A DNA stretch of 64,000 nt from Rosa chinensis (lineage: Eukaryota; Streptophyta; Magnoliopsida; Rosales; Rosaceae). A program made the position numbers and the translations under genes. The notes below the pieces were generated by a model. The model made no database searches. It saw only the letters and a program-made list of their open reading frames with translations, and was not told the DNA's origin. Shown one piece after another: positions 28,735-41,247 of this stretch (within the stretch, counting starts at the first letter, position 1; every line of letters starts with the position of its first letter). The DNA lies in NCBI RefSeq assembly GCF_002994745.2, contig NC_037092.1, positions 6,686,501-6,750,500 of the forward strand. The letters run 5' to 3'.

Positions 28735-29840
28735 TCTAGCTAGTTACACTCGATATTCACATATTGTTTGAGTTTGTTATTTTATCACCGCCCTTATAGA
28801 CAAATGACTTTAGAATTATCAATTTTTTTTTTAATCTTGATCCAATGGCCTCTTCCTCCATCTCAACTCTACTGTTGCTAATTTCCTTACTATCAAATTT
28901 GACTGCACCAACTACCAGCTCTGACTTGCCCAAATTCTTCCTGATCTTATGAAGTATGTTAATTGTTCCTCAGAGTGCCCTCCTTGCTTTAAAAAGTGTG
29001 CTGATGGTAAGCTGACTGATGAGGTGAACAAATATTTTGAGGCCTGGATTCAGGATGACCAGATGATCTTAGGGTGGATCAACGGTTTTCTTACACTGTC
29101 TATTTTGTCTATTGTTGCATGTTTGATTTCTTCTCGAACCACATGGGTTGCTCTCGCCAGGCGCTATGCTTTACCATCTCAAAACAGTATTCTACAACTG
29201 CATAGCGAGCTGCTACATACTACCAGGGGCGATATTTCCATCCCATATTTTTTTTTTGTAAAATATCAACTATGTGGATGATAATCTTGCTCTCTCTAGA
29301 AGTGCTATTGGTGATCCCGATTGGTGTCCATTGTCATGGACATTGTTGTACCCTGAACAACACTAAGAAGTAACGCCTCAAAATCATTATAGGTTATATG
29401 CATGTCGCGGCCTTAAGCTGAATTCACAGTCATCTCATACATGGGCCCAACATTGAACTGTTGATCCACCCTAAGACCATCTGATCATCCTGAATTTAAG
29501 CCTCAAACTCCTGATCATCAGTCAGCTTGCCATCAGCATCTTGCTTTTAAAGCAAGAAGGGCTCACGTTATCATTCACATTTTTTTAGATTAATAAATTA
29601 AAGTATTAGCGAGATTGCTCCTCTGCTATCACTCATTCCATCAAAAAAAAAAAACCATCAATATATTTCATAAGCTTTCTACTCTTAAATGCCAGAAATT
29701 GGCAATGGCGGAGTTGGAATTGGCGGACGAGGTCATTTGGTTTGGATCGGAAAAAAAATGATAATTCTAAAGTCGCTTGACTATAAGGGCTGTGATACCA
29801 ATTGATTGAGTTTATTAGCTACTAGCTAGTTAAGAAGCTG
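28735..29840. pseudogene. Inverted duplication of a degraded Copia leader and gag
   Basis: Left arm, plus strand: a primer-site region (tatcaccgcccttatag), an ATG (28846) and a gag relic. The gag relic, better seen in the frame 28949-29281, reads AWIQDDQMILGWINGFLTLSILS then TTWVALARRYA, the UBN2-type gag core of Copia elements. Right arm: the same parts reappear in reverse at 29456-29565 (gag piece) and 29690-29830 (leader with 'ctataagggctgtgatacca'). The arms are imperfect and both are full of stops. The middle (29290-29450) is unpaired. Confidence 0.65.
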
Positions 29841-30004
29841 TACATAAGATGTTCTTGGTCTGTTGTTACAAGTCTATGAAGAATTAGGGAGGTCAACATA
29901 AAGAATCAGCTCTTGGGATTTCATGCGCAAGATTGAATTGATCATTCAACTCGTCGTTAAAGTAATAAATGAAAGCCAACTGTTTGGTGCGAGAAGGAAG
30001 AAGA

Positions 30005-30224
30005 TGTTTGAGGATATGAGAATTTAGAGAGATTGATGAGAGAAATATGTGTTCCACTATTGATAATAGGAGCCCTATATATAGGGATTACAAAGTACAT
30101 ATACTAATGATACAAGGAAAACTATTCCGAATAGGACTAGGAATTCTAGAACCTTCTCTCCTATTACAATCATAGAACTAATCCTAGTTTGACAAGGCAC
30201 ACTAAATATCGACATTCTTCAACA
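30005..30224 (-). repeat. 3' LTR of Copia element 1
   Basis: 220 bases; on the plus strand TGTTTGAGGA...TTCTTCAACA. Several substitutions separate it from the 224-base partner at 37298-37521, so the insertion is not recent. Confidence 0.93.
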
Positions 30225-30425
30225 TTCCTCCTTGTGCCGCTCAAACTTGGTGGTGACGCTTGAACCGTTGCCTCGTTAAAAACCTTGCTTGAGTGAAAAA
30301 CCTTGTGGGAAAAAAAATTCCTTGAGGAGGAGAAAAAGAGTACAACATGTCCTTCACTCTTCGAGATCGAACATGTAGACATCATACCTCCCCTTGATTT
30401 AGATATCTCCCCCTGATTGTTACAA

Positions 30426-33400
30426 TCATAGGAGTTCGGATAACTTTCTCAATTCGATGCTCTTCACATGTTTCTCGAAGATGGATTTAGGTAACGACTT
30501 AGTAAATAAGTCCTCTACATTATCCTCTGATCGAATTTGATTCACTTCAATCTTTAGAAGTGATTGCTGTTGCTGATTATGAAAGAACTTAGGCGATATA
30601 TGCTTGGTATTGTCGCCTTTGATGAAACCTAACTTCATTTTTTCAATATAAGCTTCATTATTCTCATAAATGCATGTAGGTTCATCCATGGTGGACTTCA
30701 AACCACAAGTTCCTCGAATATGTCTAATTACAGACCATAGCCATATGCATTCACACATGGCCTCATGTAGAGCAATAATCTCTGCATGATTTGAGGAAGT
30801 AGCAATTAGGGATCTGTTTTGTAGACATTCTTCAACAGAGCGAGGTTCAATATCATCATACGCTATCCTTTTGCAATAGAATATGCAAAGGCATCATCAA
30901 TAGAAATAGAGTTTCTATTCATCATCTCATATACACTAGTATAATTCATGGAGATCTCCCTATTCTATGGAATTGGTTTTGACATTAGAGGGTCCCCCAA
31001 TGATGTCTCTTGGACATAACCATAATCCGGAATTTTCTCATGAGATGGATTATTTACATCGATGATTAATGAATTATTTTGTGCCAAACTAGCTTTCTGT
31101 AACGACCTATACTTTTAATAATATTAAGAAAGTAAGATATAGTGAATATTTTATTTTTTGCTTGAGTATTAACTTATATTATTAATTATGGGTGTGTGCA
31201 TATGTATAATTATTTTATGGTGTGATATATATAAATATACACACACACACATCACCAAGACGTGTTGTTTAGATATAAGTATATATGCTATTTCTATATT
31301 TTTAGACCAGCCCATTATTTGTTTTATTTATTTATTTATTTTTTAAAACCCAAGTCAATTTTAAAAGCCCAAGACCAATTGATTTATACATCTGTTAGAT
31401 GTCGTTTAACGACAAACCAATCTCAAAACCCTCGTCTGCTACCTTCATCGTCTTCCTCCCCTATTTTTCTCTTTGCAAGCACCACTCCACCTAAACCAAA
31501 GGATCAGTACCACTATGATAGACTACCCGGATAAGAATAATCTTAGAAGCTGGAGGTGTCGATGTTGCTGAAGAGCCTTGGAGAGTCAGTTACCAGAGTT
31601 GTGAGTCATCAAAGCTAGAAGCATGTGGTGGAGACCTAGAACCAGGAGGTGGCAGTCCTTATCAAAACATAGAGGAAGCCGATAGTGTTGGCATCCAAAG
31701 CTACTCTCTGTTGTGCTTATCTAGAATTAAAATCTGACCTCTTTGCCATACACTATAAATATCCAGGTCTGTTCTATTTTCTTTATTGCGTTCCCCTATA
31801 TTTGTTTACAAAAGAAGGAGTGAGGGAAGGAGAAATTTTGAGACTAAGGAGGAACCTGAGAAGTATAAACTAATTTCCAAAACAAGGTAGGGGGATCTGG
31901 GGAAACCTCTATTTAATTTGTTTGGTTGCTGTGTTGCTATATGTGATTTTAATTATGAAATTTGATTGATGGTTGAGTTAATGGGTGTTATCTGTTGTTT
32001 ATCATATTGTTTCATTAGCATGTTCATGAAGGTTGAGGCATGGTTTTGATAGAATAGAATGGGAATGAAATATGTGGGAGTATTCTTTTGTGTAGTTGAG
32101 CTTAATCCGTAAGGACCAAATTTCAGGTGGGCTAATAGAGCTGTACGATTTTGGTGATCGAGATTAAGTAAGATGACTAGCAAAAAGGGAATCATGGTTT
32201 GGGTTGTGGGGTTAATTCATATGTTATTTCATCTAGAGTCACCTCAAAAAGGTAAATTACATGGTATGGGACATGTAGACTCTTTGTGTCTTAGCATGTG
32301 AGTTAACAGGTAATAGATGAAAATAGCATTGCATACGTCCATGTATTACTGTTTTGATTGTTACTGGTTTGTGTTGTTTATTTAAAGAGGTTTAGCCTCC
32401 TACTGAGTTGTTGATGCTCACCCCTATCAAATATTGCAGGTACTGAACATGAAGTTTAATTTTCCCTTTTGAAGAGCTTGTGATTAATATGAAGGAAGTG
32501 TGAGACTTGTTTTGTTTAGTTTCCTAGAATAAGAGCAAAGGCTGCCAGTTTGTAGTTTGCCTTTGAAGTATAGGTTTGAAATTTCTGTGGGAATAATGAA
32601 CTATCAAGAAAGTTTGTACTATAATTGTGTTTGTTGTATTATAAAGTTCTTCTTTTTTTTCCATAATCCATGCTATTGATTCTGTTATGTCTTTTAATTG
32701 ATTCTATGTTCTTTGATTTGTTTCATTATGTTCCAGCTCTTATATTTAAAATTCATTGGCTAAATTCAAGGTAGAACAAAGGTCTGCAAATCTGAATATG
32801 TGTTTCTGGACTTTTGATGCAGTTGCCTTTTTACTGAAAACTGTACATTTTGGTTGGGTATTTGAAGTTGGTGGCTTCATGAAAGTTGCAGTAGACATAT
32901 TAAAGATCATTTCAGAATTGGAATCTCTTGAAAACGATTTTTCTAGAATTAGTTATGATTTTTCAAAGTTACAGTTCTGTTGTGTTAGTATTTCTGCTGG
33001 AAGGGCAACTTGGTTATTTCTTTCAGTACTTCAAATCTGATTCAAATGGACTACGAATTTTCTTTATTATGTTTCTATTCTTTAGTACAAGTCATACCTT
33101 CAACTAAAAAAAAAAAAGAAAAAAAAAATCCCTAAGTTGGGGTGTGACACTTTCTTTCTTGGATGAGAATCCATTAGACCTTTGGGACTCCCGCGCTTCC
33201 TAGTAGGAGCCATGGGCCTAGCCATAACGTCGCCATAGTAGGGGACGTTGGTGCCATGCTCAGGTTCCCTTGAGATGGCGTCATGTCCTCTAATTTTAGG
33301 GACATCAATCCTTGCAGGCACTTTTGCAGCAGGTATGTGTGATCTCATCACTTTAGCAATATCAGAAAACGTATCAGGTATCTAATCTGCTACGTTCTGA

Positions 33401-36400
33401 AGATCAAGAATTCTTCGCACTTCAACTTCAGACTGTGCGGTCCGGGGATCAAGATAAAACAAAGTGGGGACAGACCACGACAATTTCTGTCGTTCTTGTT
33501 GAACATTTATGTTCTTATCTCCCCCTAACGACAAGAAGACTATTTCATCAAAGTAACAACCCGCAATTCCAGCGGTATATAGACCGCCTGTCAAGGGTTC
33601 TAAGTAGCGGATGATAGTTGGAGAATCATATCCAATATAAATGTCTAATTGTCTTTCAGAACTCATTTTGGTGCGTTGTGGCAGCGCAACTGGCACATAA
33701 GATGCACACCCAAATATGCGTAAGTGTGAGACATCACGCTCATACTCAGTCACCATCTGGGACGTAGAAAAAGGTTAAGTGGCAGTAGGCCTCAGACGAA
33801 TAAGCATAGTTGCATGCAATATTGTATATCCCCAAGCAGAAATAGGGAGATTGGTGCGCATAACCAATGCTCTAGCAACCATTTATAGTCGTTTAATGAC
33901 AGCTTCTGCGAGACCATTTTGGGCGTGAACATAAGGAACTAGATGTTCAACTTCAATCCCAATGGACATGCAATAATCATCAAAAGTTTTTTATGTAAAC
34001 GCCCCAGCATTGTCAAGTCTAATAAACTTAATAGGATGATCAGGGTGGTGAGCCCTTAACTTAATAATTTGTGCTAGAAGTTTAGCAAATGCAGTATTCC
34101 TTGTGGATAATGGCATGTCATGTGACCAGCGTGTCGATGCATCAACTAACACCATAAAATATTGAAATGGTCTACAAGGTAGTTGAATAGGTCTACAAAT
34201 ATCACCTTGGATTCTTTGTAAGAATGGAATATTTTCTTTAGTGTCCTTTGCATAGGATGGTCTCGATCCTAATTTTGCTAAAGAGCAGGCTTTGCAGAAC
34301 GAATAGTGGGCTTTAGAAGCAACCAATGAAGATTTTGGTTGAGTCATGATGTCACAATTAACTTTAGAAGTAGAAATTGGAGTCAAGGAAGCACTAGTGG
34401 CGTCAAAGCCACCTTTGGGCCACATGGGGTAGGCGGTGCTGGCCTTAGATGGCCTGACTAGCAAACGGACGGCGCCGTGAGGCACATGTGCTATTCCTTG
34501 GTCCAAAATTTGAGTTTTACTTCATTTCGTTCTGAAGAAAGGATGTCCGTGTGAAGTCTTTAATATACTGATCATCATATCACGAGCTGGGTGTCCCAAA
34601 CAGTCATGCCAAAGCCTATATGTGTCTGAATCCCATAAGTCATCTCTCATGACACATGGTTAGATTCAATAATTCAAATAGTGGTTACATACAACCCACT
34701 AGAGCGATACATAAGTTTCTCTAATACTCGTTTATATCAGTAGTCATTAGACGTGATGCAAAGGAACTCTTGTCCATTCTCACAATGTGTTTCCACATGA
34801 AAATCATTGGCTCTTATAACTTTGAAACTCAATAGGGTTCTTCCAGCCCTAGGAGCATGAAGAGCTTTGGTGACATTAATAGTTGTGTCATTTGGCAACA
34901 TAAATTGGGCTGGTCCTCTACCATGAATCAATTTAGATGGTCCAACCATTGTAGTCACAGAAGATCGAGTAGGCGTCATCCATAAGAAGAGTTACCTATT
35001 TCAAAGTATAGTATGTGTGGTTGCATTATCCACGAGACATTCGAGCTCTCCGGGAAACATACTTAAAAATAATAAAGTTCGAAATTAAAATATGTCCAAG
35101 ACATTCAAAAAATAAATCGATACTGTATTAATAAAATAGCCAATGATTACATCAAAGTTTCTTGACCAAAATCTAATCCAAAATAAAAATCAAACTTTAG
35201 ACAATTTGTAGTCACTCAATCCGTTCGGTAACTCCAATTTGGTTGTGACCAGGTAAGGTAAGGCGAGATTTTTGTGGAGCAGTGCGCACTTTTAAAACCG
35301 TTCTCTCAGTTCAAATCTTTCCTAGACATCACAATTAATCTTGGATAAGCCTAATGAGAAAGAGTTAATACAAAATGTCATTTATTGATTAAGGCATAAT
35401 TGCCATTACATAATTCTTGGAAAATAAAATGACTACACTAATCAAAATCTGCGGCATCCTTGTGTACTTTTTTGCCAGATTTGAAGTCCGCTATTGTGAA
35501 GTTGATGTCATTGTCATTACCATCATCTCCTTCTTCGGCAAGATAGACTTCTTGCTCTCTTATGTCCCTATATGCCTTGTATCATGCAGCTACTTGATTG
35601 CTTGCTTTGCATTGTTTGAACCAATGCTCACTTGATCCACATCGATGACACACGTCATTGTGGTTGCCTCCCTTCAATTGAGGTGCATTGTTTGCACTTG
35701 GTTGGCGTCCTCTAGAAGAATTGGTTACATTACCATGGCCTTGAGCGGCTCCTCCACGTCCTGGAGCTCCACGGCCCCCTCTCCCACGTTGCCATGTGTT
35801 GCCACGTGTCCGTCCTTCATTCTGACGGTTACCTTCCTTTGTAGGCCGGTTGTATGGACCTACACGTCCATTTTCTCCCTTAACTTTAGGGTTCTGCTGT
35901 TTGCGCCTTCCTTTGGGTGCATTATTATAATTTGCCTCGTGAACGCTCTTAGTTCCAACGGGTCTTAAATTATAATTCTTCACGAGGATGTTATCATGTT
36001 TCTCAGCTACAGACATGACATTAATTAGCTAATGAAACCTCGTTATCCGTCCAGCATTATACTCACCTCTGTATTACTTGGATACCAAAAGTACGGAAAT
36101 TGGGAAGGTGGAGAGAGTTTTCTCAATTAGCTCTTGCTCTGTGATAGGTTGTCCATAGAACCCCAACATGGTTTTGAGGCGCGGAGCTTCTGAATGATAT
36201 TCAGAGACGGACTTGAAGTCAGTGAATCGTAGATTGCTCCATTAAACCTTCAAGTCAGGGAGGAGGGAATCCTGGACATTACCAAAACGCTCTTCTAGCG
36301 CAACCCATAGTTCTCTAGCATCCCTGATCGCCATGTACTCCAATCGGAGTGATTTGTCCATGTGGCGTCTCATCAAGATGAGGGCAGTGGTGTTATTTTT

Positions 36401-36526
36401 AGCTGTATGCTCGAATATGAGCTCAGGGTTTGGTGCCTGAATTATGGGTAGGATCCGTTTTGAAGTGAGATGGTTCTCAACATCTGTGACCCAACTGTGG
36501 TATTCTGAGCCAGTTGAATCAAGCAT
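30426..36526 (-). pseudogene. Degraded Copia gag-pol of element 1
   Basis: Read right to left: gag core 36526-36242 (TARELWVALEERFGNVQ-like text); basic region and zinc knuckle CHRCGSSEHWFKQC near 35650-35610; protease region lost in stops; GAG-pre-integrase and integrase 34979-33382 (SKASLA-type leader, FMVLVDASTRWS, IRLDNAGAF, GCASYVP); RKRGSPKGLMDSHPRK linker near 33190. After the solo LTR the linker resumes at 31097-30842 and jumps directly to RNase H at 30820-30426 (HAEIIALHEA, DEPTCIYENN, DNVEDLFTKSLP). The whole reverse transcriptase is missing. Several stops and frameshifts are present. Confidence 0.9.
31098..33149. mobile_element. Solo LTR (about 2 kb, Gypsy-like) inside Copia element 1
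   Basis: TGTAACGACC at the left and GGGGTGTGACA at the right, with an exact 5-bp target repeat CTTTC (31093-31097, 33150-33154). Ends of this kind (TGTCACACCCC in the other direction) are common in plant Tekay/Ogre-like Gypsy LTRs. No internal region, so it is a solo LTR left by recombination. It holds a short (CA)n tract near 31245 and no gene; the frame at 32756-33040 is not supported. Orientation of the parent element is uncertain. Confidence 0.82.
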
Positions 36527-37297
36527 GGGAAAGTCGAGCTTCGGTTTCGACGACCTGAAAATAAGAAGGAGAAATTGATTAGTTAAGGAGTCAAAACTTC
36601 CACGACAACTAATAAATAATAAGATTTCCGAGCTATGCTACCAAGAAACCGATTTCCAAGAATTTTTGGATTAGACCAAAACAATGATGTTTATATAGTC
36701 ATAAATCGATGCTTACGGACGTTCTTAGTACGAAGTCTTACGGACGCTCTTAGTTCGTTTAGCATGAATCCCCACGGTTCTGCTTTTCAAATAATCGAAC
36801 CCATGTTATAGAAAGGTGGGATGTAGAAGAAGGGAGGTTGCAAGTCCCCGAGAAAAAGAAAAGAATTTAAATTGCAGAAAGCAGGAACTTTAATCTTAAA
36901 TACTTACTTGGTTGAAATCGGAGCTTGAAACCTTGTAACTTTGTAAACTTGGAAGCTTGAACTATGGCAGATCGGTGGGATGGCCTTGGATGGCTCGGTG
37001 GTGTTAGCAGCGGTGGTTTTTGGTTGCTGTCGAAGGTTGAACGGCCGAGGACAACAGCTTGGTGTGTGGAGGCGGGCGTCCGAAGGCTAGAAGGGCTAGC
37101 TACGTTGCTGTGATGCTGCAGGGGCAGCAAGCAGCGACCCGGGGCTGCAGGGGCAGCAGCGCAGGGGCGCGTGCGAGGCAGGTTGCAGTGGTGGTGTGGC
37201 TAGCACTGGCTAGGGGCAGCGGTAGTAAGGCTGACAGCGAAGAAGTTTTCGGTTTTTGAGTTTTGGTTTTTTGTGGTTAAGGCTCGTGCTGATAACG

Positions 37298-37521
37298 TGT
37301 TTAAGAATATGAGAATTGAGAGAGATTAATGAGAGAAATGTGTGTTCCACTATTGATAATAGGAGCCCTATATATAGAGATTACAAAGTACATGCATATA
37401 CTAATGATACAAGGAAAATTATTCAGAATAGGACTAGGAATTTTAGAATTTTTTTTCTTATTACAATGATAGAACTAATCTTAATTTGACAAAGCATACT
37501 AAATGTCGACATTCTTCAACA
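37298..37521 (-). repeat. 5' LTR of Copia element 1
   Basis: 224 bases; TGTTTAAGAA...TTCTTCAACA on the plus strand, with the LTR-adjacent priming signal immediately to its left. Confidence 0.93.
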
Positions 37522-37526
37522 GAAGA

Positions 37527-38033
37527 TGGTTTATTACTATATTTTATGAAAGGAAACTTATCTTTTCCAATCCCACAAAATGGTTGGATACCAACTCCTT
37601 ATAAATAGAAATATAGAAGTTAGTTTCCATTTGTTCCTTCAACCCGATATCCTAGATACCAAATGGGAACTTAATGTTTAGCCGGCCTACTCTAGTTTGA
37701 TTCAAAAGATTTCAGACCCCTTATTATTATAGAGAGACTAGGGCAACCGACGGCGGGCCGGTGAAAAGGCTAGGAGCTAAACAAAGAGATTGGGATGGGA
37801 TGCCCAGGTGATAGATTAGTCTAATGGGAATAGGCTGTAGCATATAGATTGACGACATCAGATAGGTCGGTATTTGTTATTTGTTGTTAGTAAATATAGA
37901 TAACCATACGGCAACTAGAAGTCAAGAACGCAACTATAACACAGAACAAAAAACCACTACGTACATTGTGGTATTTGGAGGTGACATTCCACTCACTTCG
38001 AATAATATAACAACATTCAGTACCTTGATGCTC
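37527..38033. other. Upstream region of CLE gene 1
   Basis: No other gene seen. It should contain the promoter of the CLE gene. The retained upstream length before the Copia insertion is only about 500 bases. Confidence 0.4.
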
Positions 38034-38041
38034 TATATAAA
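38034..38041 (+). promoter_or_regulatory. TATA box of CLE gene 1
   Basis: TATATAAA, 67-74 bases before the ATG at 38108. Confidence 0.65.
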
Positions 38042-38107
38042 TCGCATCCCTCCTAGATGGTCTTTCTACCAAACCCAGCATTTATATGAAAGCCTTTGGG
38101 AGGAAAA

Positions 38108-38347
38108 ATGGTTATTAGCTGGAGAGTTTTTACCTTCTTTGTGATAATGCTGCTTTTGATTTCTACTTCTGAAACTCGCCTTCTTAATCCAAGCCTAGAG
38201 GGAAGGAACCTAACCAGCTCAAGTCGAACATTACCTGAAAATGCTAGGGAATTACTAAACGTTTGGTTGAGGATTCAAGCAGCAAAGGAAACTGTTCACA
38301 AACCAAAGCGATTGAGTCCTGGAGGTCCTGATCCACGACATCACTGA
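38108..38347 (+). CDS. CLE peptide precursor 1 (SPGGPDP class)
   Basis: 79 residues, intronless. CLE precursors are secreted and cut to 12-13-residue arabinosylated peptides that signal through CLV1/BAM-type receptor kinases. Residues 1-22 form a hydrophobic signal peptide (VFTFFVIMLLLIS). A variable region follows, and the protein ends exactly with the 12-residue CLE motif RLSPGGPDPRHH (68-79). That motif equals the one described for the Arabidopsis CLE1/3/4 group, which acts in roots and responds to nutrient state. An in-frame TTG at 38096 is not used as the start; the ATG at 38108 fits the TATA box. One of three such genes in the window on the same strand. Confidence 0.93.
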   Translation: MVISWRVFTFFVIMLLLISTSETRLLNPSLEGRNLTSSSRTLPENARELLNVWLRIQAAKETVHKPKRLSPGGPDPRHH

Positions 38348-38814
38348 TATTGTGTAGCATAGTCTGTTAGAATTTCCTTAGCTGAAGGGTTGTAGTTACA
38401 GTAACATATAGTAATTGCTTCGGTTTTTTTTAATACTTTTCTGAGTGTAATATTTCATAAATGCATTTGCTGCTAATCGAAAACTCTTGCTGCTAATCGA
38501 AAACTCGTTGGTCTAGGTGTTTTTTTATGATCAATCGATCATCCAGTAGAGAAGTACGTATCATGTAATGCAAGCAATTCATGGTGTTTGAAACAAAAAT
38601 GTACCAAGAATATTGGTCAGAGAATAATACACGTTTACCTGAATCATTTGGTTTGTTGTGGATTTTGTTTCTTTCAGGGATTGTGGTAGGAAAATAGTAA
38701 AGAAGCATCCCTTTCCCGAATCATGATAGAAAAGCAATGTGACAAACAGAATGTATCGCTTTCAAAATAAGGTTTAAAAGATTTATTAAAGAAAAGATAT
38801 ATATATATATATAT
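38348..38814. other. 3' flank of CLE gene 1
   Basis: AT-rich, no gene. A 21-base phrase around 'tgctgctaatcgaaaactc' is directly repeated at about 38468 and 38488. It ends in a (TA)n tract (38796-38815). Confidence 0.5.
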
Positions 38815-39202
38815 AGGAATTTTCTCAGGTGCGGACGTCCGTACCGAATTTTCGGTACGGATTTCCTGTTTTCGACCACTTTCCGGCCACATTTTTACAT
38901 CTTAACCGTTCAGTTTTTAGGTCCTAGTGTATCGATCACCTCTACAAAATTTCAGCCAATTTGGTGATCGTTAAGGCATTCAAAACTGCATTGTACACGA
39001 ACGGACCGAATCTGTTGAACCGGAACCGTTCGTATTTATAATGGTAAATTGCAGTTTTGGATGCCTTAACAATTACCAAATTGGCTGAAATTTTGCAGAG
39101 GTGATCTGTACACTAGGACCTAAAAACAGAACGGTTAAGATGTAAAAATGTGGCCGGAAAGTGGTCGAAAACAGGAAATCCGTACCGTCCACACCTGAGA
39201 CG

Positions 39203-39206
<4 letters not shown>
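38815..39206. mobile_element. Foldback MITE embedded in (TA)n
   Basis: Two inverted arms of about 180 bases: 'ggtacggatttcctgttttc' on the left and its complement on the right, continuing through 'ttaggtcctagtgta' and 'cagccaatttggt'. The short centre contains 'cgaacggaccg'. Both sides are (TA)n tracts, resembling MITEs that target TA microsatellites (the rice Micron type is a known example). No coding capacity. A half copy is at 4386-4600. Confidence 0.82.
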
Positions 39207-39241
<35 letters not shown>

Positions 39242-39242
<1 letters not shown>

Positions 39243-41242
39243 CAGCTAATGAGCAATAGAAAACACTAGCTAAACTGGTGCTATTTAGAAGTGATAGGGT
39301 TGAGATAATAAAATATAATAATATTAAGTGCATACCTCCTAACTCGTCCTTTTGTCGCCAGCCGGAATCCTCCATTAGGATTATGGAATGAGTTATTACC
39401 AACAAAGTAAATAGCTTTTCTTTCATACATTAGAAGGAAATGAAAGTATATGAATCTCAGTACTAATGTAACATCTTTGCACATCGAGTCATTTTTTCTC
39501 AGTATTAAGTCGCATCATAATCCTAACTCAACCCATCAAGGTATTTTTGAGTGCGTTTAACCAAAATCTCGAGATTGAGAGGTCATAATGATCTTTGATT
39601 TGTTCCTTTACGCCATATCATAAGCTGGAAAAGGTATCGAATTGAAGATTCTAACATGTTTTAGGATTCTGGTTTCTTTCACAGGCTCTATCTGTAATTT
39701 TTTGGTCGTAAGTTAATATGAAACTTGATTGCAATTAGGTTTATGTTACCAGCTTCCTCATTTTTATTTGTATTATGCTTGAAGCACTTTGAATATATAA
39801 TTAGAACTGCTTTTGAAAGTGTGATACAGGGAAAAGGCAACCATCATCTCTAAATTAACAAAGTCAAAATAAGGCAAGCATCATCTCTAAAATAACGAAG
39901 TCAAATACCCTTTTGTACTTTTCAACTATATAGTAATAAGCAGACCTGAAGAAAAACCCAGCACACTTGTCCTATTGGAGATTTGAAGCGAATATGTTGT
40001 AAATATGGATGAAATCCACTTGAAGATTTGTGGCTGAGACGCTTCTCTTCCTTTCATCACGTACATGTATAATATTGCAGTCCTACTTTAGCATTCTCCC
40101 GACAGCAATGCAGCAAAGGAAATGCCAAGAGGTGTTTATTATAACTATGATGATTGTTGATTGTGGGTAGATAAAGGATCACTGGTACGTTGAGCAGAGA
40201 CTAAGCCAGTTTTACCGACTAGACCTACCTGATCGGTAGACAGAAGCTACCAACTAAAATTCCCCAGAAAATCGCATAATCATTTCATGGGCGTTGGTCG
40301 GTGGTGAGTAAACATATCCACCGACCAAGCTGGTACTAGTCGCACCAAACTCCATGGGCAACCAATATTGGTTTCCCATAGACTACTCCGATATGTTACT
40401 TAATTGTATATGATGATGTGCTACTATGAGATGTCTTGCTCAGTTTCTTTCGATATTTTTCATGTCAAAAAGGTTCTCTTCAAAATTGAGGTCTCAACGT
40501 TCATCACATGTTTAATCCAAGCATGCAAGGTAAGTCCTTATGGAATTTGTCTAGGAGCTCAAAAACATAACTCGTATACAGACGTAATACCTAAAGCTTT
40601 TGGAAAGTGTAAGACTGAGAGTGGAGAAGTAGATTATCTAGGAAGAAACCAAAACTATAATTGTCTTTCATATATGTACGTGCCCAATAACACAAATCCG
40701 GAATGCAATAACAGGAGCAAGCCATTAGCCTCCTTTTAGTTTTTTAAGAACTGCATATGGCCAAATTTTCTGACCAGACTAGTTTAACTGTATATGTGCA
40801 CGAGGCTTATTACTATATACAACAATCTAGCCATTCAGGGATCACATAATGCACTAAAACTGAAGCCCTATTAATGCTCTCTCTAGCTTCGTTAATTATA
40901 TGCCTCGTTTATCTTTTGTTTTCTTATGCTACTTGTCATATGTTAATTGAACCACTATAACCAAGGACTTTAAGTTATTGATTACCTAATCGTATACTAG
41001 CACTTATGACATGTTTATGAAGAAATTGAAAATTCATGAATCGAAGACAAACTCAAAGAGTCAAAGGAAAAAGATTGAAATAAAAATGAAATTTTGCATG
41101 ACTGGCACTGTAAGTCTCCACCACAAGGCTCCATCATCAGTAGGGAAGTCCAAACGGGAGATGTACAGCAGTACGGGCGAGAAAGGTATTACCGATCAGA
41201 TATGTCATAAGATTTTATACGTGTGTGGTATTGAATAACTTA
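39242..41242. other. Intergenic DNA between the MITE and Copia element 2
   Basis: No supported gene. An open frame from the ATG at 40410 to 40739 encodes a cysteine-containing protein of 109 residues without a recognised domain or clear signal peptide. A lysine-rich frame at 41011-41238 is likewise unrecognised. Confidence 0.4.
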
Positions 41243-41247
41243 GCTAG

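Larger units (their letters stand above)
30005..37521 (-). mobile_element. Copia retrotransposon 1 (minus strand), nested and deleted
   Basis: 7517 bases bounded by two LTRs and the exact 5-bp target repeat GAAGA (30000-30004 and 37522-37526). A polypurine tract lies at 30225-30240 (gcggcacaaggaggaa on the minus strand), and the LTR-adjacent signal cgttatcagcacgagcc at 37297-37281. It contains a solo LTR (31098-33149) and has lost reverse transcriptase, so it is non-autonomous today. Confidence 0.93.

Noticed and set aside
40410..40739. 109-residue frame with text KVSPYGICLGAQKHNS resembling a CLE motif
   Set aside because: The GGPDP core is absent, the motif is internal, and there is no clear signal peptide; the similarity is likely chance. 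A RALF-like reading of its C terminus was also too weak.
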